A stretch of 10,876 nucleotides of DNA from Roseburia sp. GTDB lineage: Bacteria; Bacillota; Clostridia; Lachnospirales; Lachnospiraceae. Every line of letters starts with the position of its first letter. Position 1 is the first letter of the stretch. The DNA lies in assembly GCA_017626625.1 (NCBI GenBank), contig JAGAIK010000462.1, forward strand, positions 1-10,876, written 5' to 3'. Below are positions 6,196 to 10,876 of the stretch, piece by piece. The notes under the pieces are model-generated. The model had not been told where the DNA came from and searched no databases. It was given only the letters and a program-made list of their open reading frames with translations. The position numbers were made by a program, and so were the translations under genes.

Positions 6196-8571
6196 TTATT
6201 CCACTGCTTCCATAAAATACATTCTTGATGCAAAATCCGGGAAATGACGTACCTCCTCATTATATCCCGTACCGCCAAAGCCCTGTTTTAAAAGTACACC
6301 CCCGTACATCAGGGCGTCTCCGTAAACCTCGTAATCCTCCGTCTCCCCCTGCATTTTCACAAATTTTGCCACCAGATTGTGAGCAAGGGAATCCGGACGG
6401 ATATGAACCGGCGCCACCGTATTTACCAGACTTCCAAATTCCTTTACATTATAGGTTAAGCTGCGGTTGGAAAAATGGTATTTCTGCTCCGGCACAAGCC
6501 CCTTCGCCCTGTAATACGCAAACTGGGTATTCGGAACCGCCAGTTTCTGCATCAGAAATCCCACCGCCTTCTTCTTATCCTTAGAAACACAGGTCCACTC
6601 CATCACATTTCCTGTGCCGTTACTTAACGCCGCAGCATAATTGCTCTCGAAACCGTGAAAACTTCTTCCCCGGTAAAAATCACCGAACTGCAATACCCTG
6701 CGCCACTGTTTATAAAGAGAAATCTGCTCTTTTACCGCCGCTAACTCTTCCTTTTTCATCTCACAGAAATTGCACTCATAGCCGCAGACGCCAAACGCCG
6801 CCACAGAAAACCTGGTTTCCAGGGGCGTATTCCGAAGGGTCTGATGGTTCGGACAGGCGGAAACATGGGCGCTGACCACCGACATGGGATAACCGTAGCT
6901 GTAGCCGTTCTGGATTTCCGCCCGGCACAAAGCGTCCGTGTCGTCGCTTGCCCAAATCTGCGGAAAATAACATAACATTCCCGGGTCAAAACGGTTTCCC
7001 CCTGCTGCACAGCCCTCAAATAAAATATCCGGGAAACGCTTCGTCAGCTCTTTCATACAGCGGTAAAGCCCCAGCACATAGCGGTGCGCCACCTCCCCCT
7101 GACGCTCCGGCGGCAGCGCCCTCGAATAATAGTCGGTAAAAGTGCGGTTCATATCCCATTTCACATAGGAAATCTCCCCGGAAGAAAAAACTTCCGTCAT
7201 TTTTTCAATGATAAAATCCTGCACCTCGGTACGGCACAAATCCAAAATCCGCTGGTTGCGCCCCTCGGCATGGTCCTGCCCCGGTATCTCTATGGTCCAG
7301 TCCGGGTGCCTGCGGTAAAGCTCGCTCTTTACATTTACCATTTCCGGCTCCACCCAGATACCAAAGGAAAGCCCCATCGCCCGGATTTTCTTAGAAAGCC
7401 CCTCTAAGCCATTGGGCAGCTTTTTCCGGTTTACCTCCCAATCGCCTAAGGACTGGGTATCGTCGTCCCTGCTGCCAAACCACCCGTCGTCCATGACAAA
7501 AAGTTCGATTCCCGCTTCTTTGCCCGCCTTGGCTAAGGACAGCAGCTTCCTCTCATTAATATCAAAATACGCCGCCTCCCAACTGTTTAGCAGCACGGGG
7601 CGTTCCTTTTTCTTCCAGGTTCCCCTTACGATATGCTCCCGGATAAATTCGTGGAAATGCAGACTCATGCCCTGATACCCTTCGTGGGAATAGGTCATTG
7701 CCGCCTCCGGCGCCTCAAAGCTCTCCCCCGGCTCTAACACAAAGCAGAAGGACTGGGGATTGATTCCTGTCACCAGGCGGGTTTTCCCAAAACTGCTGAC
7801 CTCCGCAGCCTCATAATGATTGCCGCTGTAAATCAGATGGAATCCATAGGCATCTCCCGCCTCCTCGGTGGTGTGCTCCTTTCCCAACATCACAAAGGAA
7901 TTGGCACGGCTGGAGGTGGTTCCGGTATAGGAGGCATTCACCTGTTTTCCGGAAAGCAGGCGCACGGAACAAGGGTTCATTTCCCGCGCCCAAGCCCCAT
8001 GAAACGTGGTAAATACAAAATCCGGCGTATCAAAATCTAACTGTAAGCTCATCAGTCTCAGCAATTTCACCGTCTCACTGCCCTGATTGTAAAGTTTGGC
8101 ACTTCTTGAAATCACATCGCATTCCTCATAGACATAGTAATGCAGCTCTAATGCCAGTCCGTGATACCGCTCTAAAAGGGTGATACAAAGGTGTTCTACA
8201 TGACCGCTTTCCTCATAGGAGCCCGGCAGGGTTTCAAATTCCGGTTTTTCCTCCGTTATCTCTGACTTTTCAAATCGAAAATCCGAGGTGGTGCTTCCGT
8301 CCGCATAAGTCACCTCGATAAAAGGCTCTCTGATATCCCCTTTTCCATAGGAGGACATTTCAAGGCGGATATCCTCTAGGGAGAACTCCTTCCGGTCTGC
8401 GCAGTTGGTATTTCCCGGTGCAAAGGTGTGCTTTTCAAACAGTGCCTCTCCCGGCATGGTAATTTTTCTTCCATAATATAAATGCTCTAAATGCCCGCTG
8501 TCCATCACCCGGAACGCATAGGAGGTATTTGCCGTTGTAAGGGTAAAAATCTGGTTTTCCTCTCTTATCAT
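6196..8571 (-). CDS. Alpha-galactosidase, glycoside hydrolase family 36
   Basis: Hydrolyses terminal alpha-galactosyl residues from melibiose, raffinose-type sugars or similar substrates. The 791 residues fit the three-part GH36 build: N-terminal beta-sandwich (~1-320), a (beta/alpha)8 barrel (~325-650) and a C-terminal beta domain. Barrel motifs are MDDGWFGSRDDD (360-371), GIWVEPEMVN (404-413), KWDMNR (471-476) with D473 as expected nucleophile, CAAGGNRFDPG (521-531) and WASDDTDA (540-547) with D543 as likely acid/base, by analogy with the family. There is no signal peptide, so it acts in the cytoplasm on sugars brought in by the symporter encoded 92 bases upstream. AAAGGCGGG lies shortly before the ATG. 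The family is slightly longer here than the usual ~730 residues. Substrate preference within GH36 cannot be read from the sequence alone. Confidence 0.95.
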   Translation of the reverse strand: MIREENQIFTLTTANTSYAFRVMDSGHLEHLYYGRKITMPGEALFEKHTFAPGNTNCADRKEFSLEDIRLEMSSYGKGDIREPFIEVTYADGSTTSDFRFEKSEITEEKPEFETLPGSYEESGHVEHLCITLLERYHGLALELHYYVYEECDVISRSAKLYNQGSETVKLLRLMSLQLDFDTPDFVFTTFHGAWAREMNPCSVRLLSGKQVNASYTGTTSSRANSFVMLGKEHTTEEAGDAYGFHLIYSGNHYEAAEVSSFGKTRLVTGINPQSFCFVLEPGESFEAPEAAMTYSHEGYQGMSLHFHEFIREHIVRGTWKKKERPVLLNSWEAAYFDINERKLLSLAKAGKEAGIELFVMDDGWFGSRDDDTQSLGDWEVNRKKLPNGLEGLSKKIRAMGLSFGIWVEPEMVNVKSELYRRHPDWTIEIPGQDHAEGRNQRILDLCRTEVQDFIIEKMTEVFSSGEISYVKWDMNRTFTDYYSRALPPERQGEVAHRYVLGLYRCMKELTKRFPDILFEGCAAGGNRFDPGMLCYFPQIWASDDTDALCRAEIQNGYSYGYPMSVVSAHVSACPNHQTLRNTPLETRFSVAAFGVCGYECNFCEMKKEELAAVKEQISLYKQWRRVLQFGDFYRGRSFHGFESNYAAALSNGTGNVMEWTCVSKDKKKAVGFLMQKLAVPNTQFAYYRAKGLVPEQKYHFSNRSLTYNVKEFGSLVNTVAPVHIRPDSLAHNLVAKFVKMQGETEDYEVYGDALMYGGVLLKQGFGGTGYNEEVRHFPDFASRMYFMEAVE

Positions 8572-8663
8572 AAGTAACCCGCCTTTCTGCTATCATTTAC
8601 GATTTCTGTTTCTCATTTCCCCGTTTCCTGCTTTTCTTAATTTTCCGCTAGGAACAAGTGATT

Positions 8664-10043
8664 TTAGGAACGGTTTTCCCTTTTTTTCTTAACCTCTGCC
8701 GCGATTTCCTCTACCTTCTGCTCCGTCAAAATATATTTTTTATGGAACAGGTAGACTGCCACAAGAAGTCCCGCAATGGGTACCACCGTCATGGTCATGC
8801 GAAGTCCCGCCACAGAGCCTGCCGACGCCTCCACCGCCGTCCCTGAGGTATCATTGCTCAAATTGCAAAGGCTTAAGCAGACAGACGCCACGAGAGCCGC
8901 CACGCCGGAGGCTAATTTTACCACAAAAGTCTGCATGGAGAAAATCACGCTCTCATCCCTGCGGTTATTTTTCAGTTCGCCGTAATCCACCGTATTGGCA
9001 AGGAAAACGGTAGTCAGCACGGAAAGCATTCCATTTGCCGCAAAAATGAAAAATGCCGGAACAAACAGCAGGAAAATATTTGTCATATTGGTAAACATCA
9101 GCACCAACAGCACCGCATAGCCCGCAATGGCACTGGCAAAGCTGACGTAAAACACCTGAATGGAGCTTAAAAATCTGCGCAGCAGCGGGAAAAACAGCAT
9201 CATGGCTAAAATCTGGATGCCGCCGCCGAAGGTATTAAATAATGTATAGCTATTATACCACTCACTGCCGCCAAAGTCATATTTAAAAAAGTAAATGACC
9301 AGATTCGAGGTAATATAAATGGAACAGTTAATCAGGACAATGGTGATGACCACCGTCATTGCCTGGTCGTTCTGAAGCAGTGCTTTAAACATCTGCCCCA
9401 CGGAAGGCGTGTCCATATCCACCGTGGATTTTTCTTTGATATTGGCACAGGTAATCAGAATAAATACCACAAAAACCACAGCCACAATCAGGGCAAACCA
9501 CCGAAAACCCTCCCGCTCATTGTTCTGTCCTAAAACATAGACACATTTCATCGTAATAATGGTGACGATGGCGGAGCCCACGCCTGCACAGGAGCGTGCC
9601 AGGGTGGAGAGATTTTCCCGCTCCTTTCCGCCCTCGGTAAATGCCGGAATCATCGACCAGTAGGGAATGTCCATCATGGTGTAAGTGACGCCCCAGAGAA
9701 CATAGGCAATCGCCGCATACGCCACCAGCCCGTTTCCGTCCAGTGCCGGAGGCGCCGCAAACATAAAATAAAGAACTATGGCATTCAACACCGTTCCAAT
9801 CAGCAGCCAGGGACGGAATTTTCCCCACTTCGTCTTTGTCTTTGCCACAAGGACCCCCATAATGGGGTCGTTAAATGCGTCAAACACGCGGGCTGCCATT
9901 AAAATAATCCCCATGGCAATGGCGCTGACTCCTAAAATATCCTGATAATAATATAAAATATAGCTGGCGGAAAGCATGTAAACCATGTCCTTTCCCACCG
10001 CTCCTAATCCGTAGGAAACCTTTTCTTTTGCTGATAATTTCAT
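8664..10043 (-). CDS. GPH-family sugar:cation symporter, MelB-like
   Basis: A 459-residue inner-membrane transporter with about 12 hydrophobic segments, the usual GPH length. It carries the family signature DAFNDP at 55-60. Residues known to bind sugar or cation in MelB are present at nearly the same numbers: K18 and D19, D55, N58 and D59, D125, W129, R150 and K376 in the VVKLASG segment. These correspond to MelB D19, D55/N58/D59, D124, W128, R149 and K377. This argues for a sugar-cation symporter with intact binding sites rather than a diverged paralogue. A strong AGAGGGAGGA site (10051-10060) lies before the ATG. The neighbouring alpha-galactosidase suggests melibiose or another alpha-galactoside as cargo, but the adjacent GH2 remnant leaves beta-galactosides or glucuronides possible. 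Expression is presumably operonic from further upstream, since I found no convincing promoter in the 110-base purine-rich spacer. Confidence 0.93.
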   Translation of the reverse strand: MKLSAKEKVSYGLGAVGKDMVYMLSASYILYYYQDILGVSAIAMGIILMAARVFDAFNDPIMGVLVAKTKTKWGKFRPWLLIGTVLNAIVLYFMFAAPPALDGNGLVAYAAIAYVLWGVTYTMMDIPYWSMIPAFTEGGKERENLSTLARSCAGVGSAIVTIITMKCVYVLGQNNEREGFRWFALIVAVVFVVFILITCANIKEKSTVDMDTPSVGQMFKALLQNDQAMTVVITIVLINCSIYITSNLVIYFFKYDFGGSEWYNSYTLFNTFGGGIQILAMMLFFPLLRRFLSSIQVFYVSFASAIAGYAVLLVLMFTNMTNIFLLFVPAFFIFAANGMLSVLTTVFLANTVDYGELKNNRRDESVIFSMQTFVVKLASGVAALVASVCLSLCNLSNDTSGTAVEASAGSVAGLRMTMTVVPIAGLLVAVYLFHKKYILTEQKVEEIAAEVKKKRENRS

Positions 10044-10153
10044 TGCTTTTTCCTCCCTCTCTGCCCGGGGAAACTCTCCCTTCCGCGGTTCTTTCTATTC
10101 CTGCTTTTTACTTTTTCTGCTGTTCTTATTTTTTTGTTGTTCTTACTTTTCTG

Positions 10154-10597
10154 TTATTTCTCTTTTTTACTATGTATCTGAAAATTGATTGCAATGCTTC
10201 CCATCTGTACCGATGAAATATTTAATGTGCCCATGCCGGGCTTTCCTGTGGTTTTCACATAGGTTCCGCCCATACCGCCCTGCAGACCAATGACAGAATC
10301 GCCGATTACTTCCAGCTCTCCCTCCACCTCTAACTTCAACGGTTCATTATAAAAATTCAGCAGATTGCCGTTCTGGTCCACTGCTCTTATCCGCACCGCC
10401 GCCACATCATAGGTGGTTTCCTCCTGCAAAAGGGTATGGTCAGCCTCCGCCTCTAACCGGATGGACTTCACCGGCTCTTTCACCAGGGTTTTTACCACGT
10501 TTCCGTTCTTCACCGCCTCAAAACGATACACCGTGGAGGCGCCTCCCCAGTCCCCCACATAGCGGTTATACAGCTCCACCAGCCGGGCAGGAGGCAT
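10154..10597 (-). pseudogene. C-terminal fragment of a probable GH2 glycosidase, 5' part missing
   Basis: About 148 residues can be read from the ATG at 10597 (MPPARLVELYNRYVGDWGG...). They contain features I associate with the C-terminal Ig-like domains of family 2 beta-galactosidase-type enzymes: WGGASTVYRFEAVKNG, then YDVAAVRIRAVDQNGN, LEVEGELEVIGDSVIGLQGG and GGTYVKTTGK. Such enzymes are normally 700-1000 residues, so the catalytic barrel and N-terminal domains are absent. The frame extends to a TTG at 10651, but those extra codons lie in AT-rich DNA of different composition and are probably not original. There is no Shine-Dalgarno site before the ATG at 10597. If the junction is real the gene is dead. 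If it is an assembly join the gene may be intact elsewhere. It would have been the gene ahead of the symporter. The family assignment is from memory of the motif pattern. Confidence 0.62.
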
Positions 10598-10605
10598 ATG
10601 ATAAA
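10590..10605. other. Sharp composition junction: insertion/recombination scar or assembly join
   Basis: Left of here the DNA is GC-rich (36 of 60 bases in 10501-10560 by hand count). Right of it, 72 of 256 bases are G or C in 10621-10876. The change occurs within about 15 bases, at the point where the GH2-like reading frame loses its family-like sequence. Coding direction also flips from minus to plus. I see no terminal inverted repeat, target duplication or transposase within the window, so the mechanism is not shown. Confidence 0.65.
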
Positions 10606-10876
10606 GAAAAAGAAAATATTCTAAGGAATATTGCTTATTATTTTGGTACAAGTGGTCCTATGTTAATTGATAACAATGGATTAAAGAAAATATTTCGAGA
10701 AAACGGAATACCTGAGTTATTATGTTTACCTAGTTTAACTTCAAATGATATAATTGACCAAATAGACAGATGCTTAAAAAGTGATGCAGTGTATGTGTGT
10801 AATTCTGATGGAATTTTAGATAAATGTACTATGTTTGTTTTAGGTTATTTAATGGCGAAGAAACAAGAAATTTTCT
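10598..10876 (+). CDS. Partial AT-rich ORF, possible nucleoside 2-deoxyribosyltransferase-like protein
   Basis: A plus-strand frame (codons starting at 10600) reads through to the right edge without a stop: DKEKENILRNIAYYFGTSG, PMLIDNNGLKKIFRENGI, and later SDAVYVCNSDGILDKCTMF then VLGYLMAKKQEIF. The last part resembles the (A/S)DAxYVxNxDGYIGxxTxxEIGYAxAxxKPI pattern of nucleoside 2-deoxyribosyltransferase-like proteins, but here the usual Glu after the T..F segment is Val (TMFVLGY), which would matter for catalysis. The true start is unclear. The frame is open leftward into the GH2 remnant, and the first in-frame ATG (10660) lacks a good ribosome site, so the gene may be truncated at the junction. 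About 28% GC over 10621-10876 by hand count sets it apart from everything to its left. Function is a tentative suggestion only. Confidence 0.4.

Noticed and set aside
8572..8663. Spacer between symporter and alpha-galactosidase, checked for a promoter, operator or terminator.
   Set aside because: No hairpin with a T run and no convincing -35/-10 pair was seen. It looks like a plain intra-operon spacer.
10044..10153. Purine-rich 110-base spacer upstream of the symporter, checked for a promoter or catabolite operator.
   Set aside because: Only weak, badly spaced hexamers were found, and no inverted repeat that I could defend as an operator.

Overview
The window looks like chromosomal DNA of a gut-type Firmicute, most likely a clostridial or Lachnospiraceae-like bacterium. 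The grounds are a Trp-type T-box leader in front of trpE, purine-rich Shine-Dalgarno sites, a GPH-type sugar symporter beside a GH36 alpha-galactosidase, and roughly mid-range GC for most of its length. The genus cannot be fixed from this sequence. All confident genes lie on the minus strand, so they are read from high to low coordinates.

From right to left, the last ~280 bases (about 10598-10876) are very AT-rich. They hold a plus-strand reading frame open to the window edge, with a C-terminal signature like nucleoside 2-deoxyribosyltransferase-related proteins. This block abuts a headless C-terminal piece of what looks like a family 2 glycoside hydrolase (10154-10597). The junction is abrupt, and is either a real insertion or recombination scar or an assembly join. 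Next come a MelB-like symporter (8664-10043) and an intracellular GH36 alpha-galactosidase (6196-8571). Together they form a credible system for importing and hydrolysing melibiose or related alpha-galactosides.

Only 15 bases after the alpha-galactosidase begins a divergent Hsp70 (4441-6180). Its stop overlaps the start of a 1007-residue J-domain protein (1421-4444). This is a dedicated chaperone/co-chaperone pair that resembles E. coli HscC with its J partners in concept. The J protein carries HPE instead of the canonical HPD, and four tandem 16-17-residue repeats directly after the J domain. The large remainder has no family I recognise. This pair is the least explained part of the window.

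Nine-odd bases after the J-protein stop lies a clear promoter (TTGACA, 17 bp, TAAACT). It drives a tryptophan T-box riboswitch (UGG specifier, AGGGTGGCACCACG T-box, perfect 14-bp terminator hairpin) and then trpE, which runs off the left edge. I see no terminator between the chaperone operon and this promoter.
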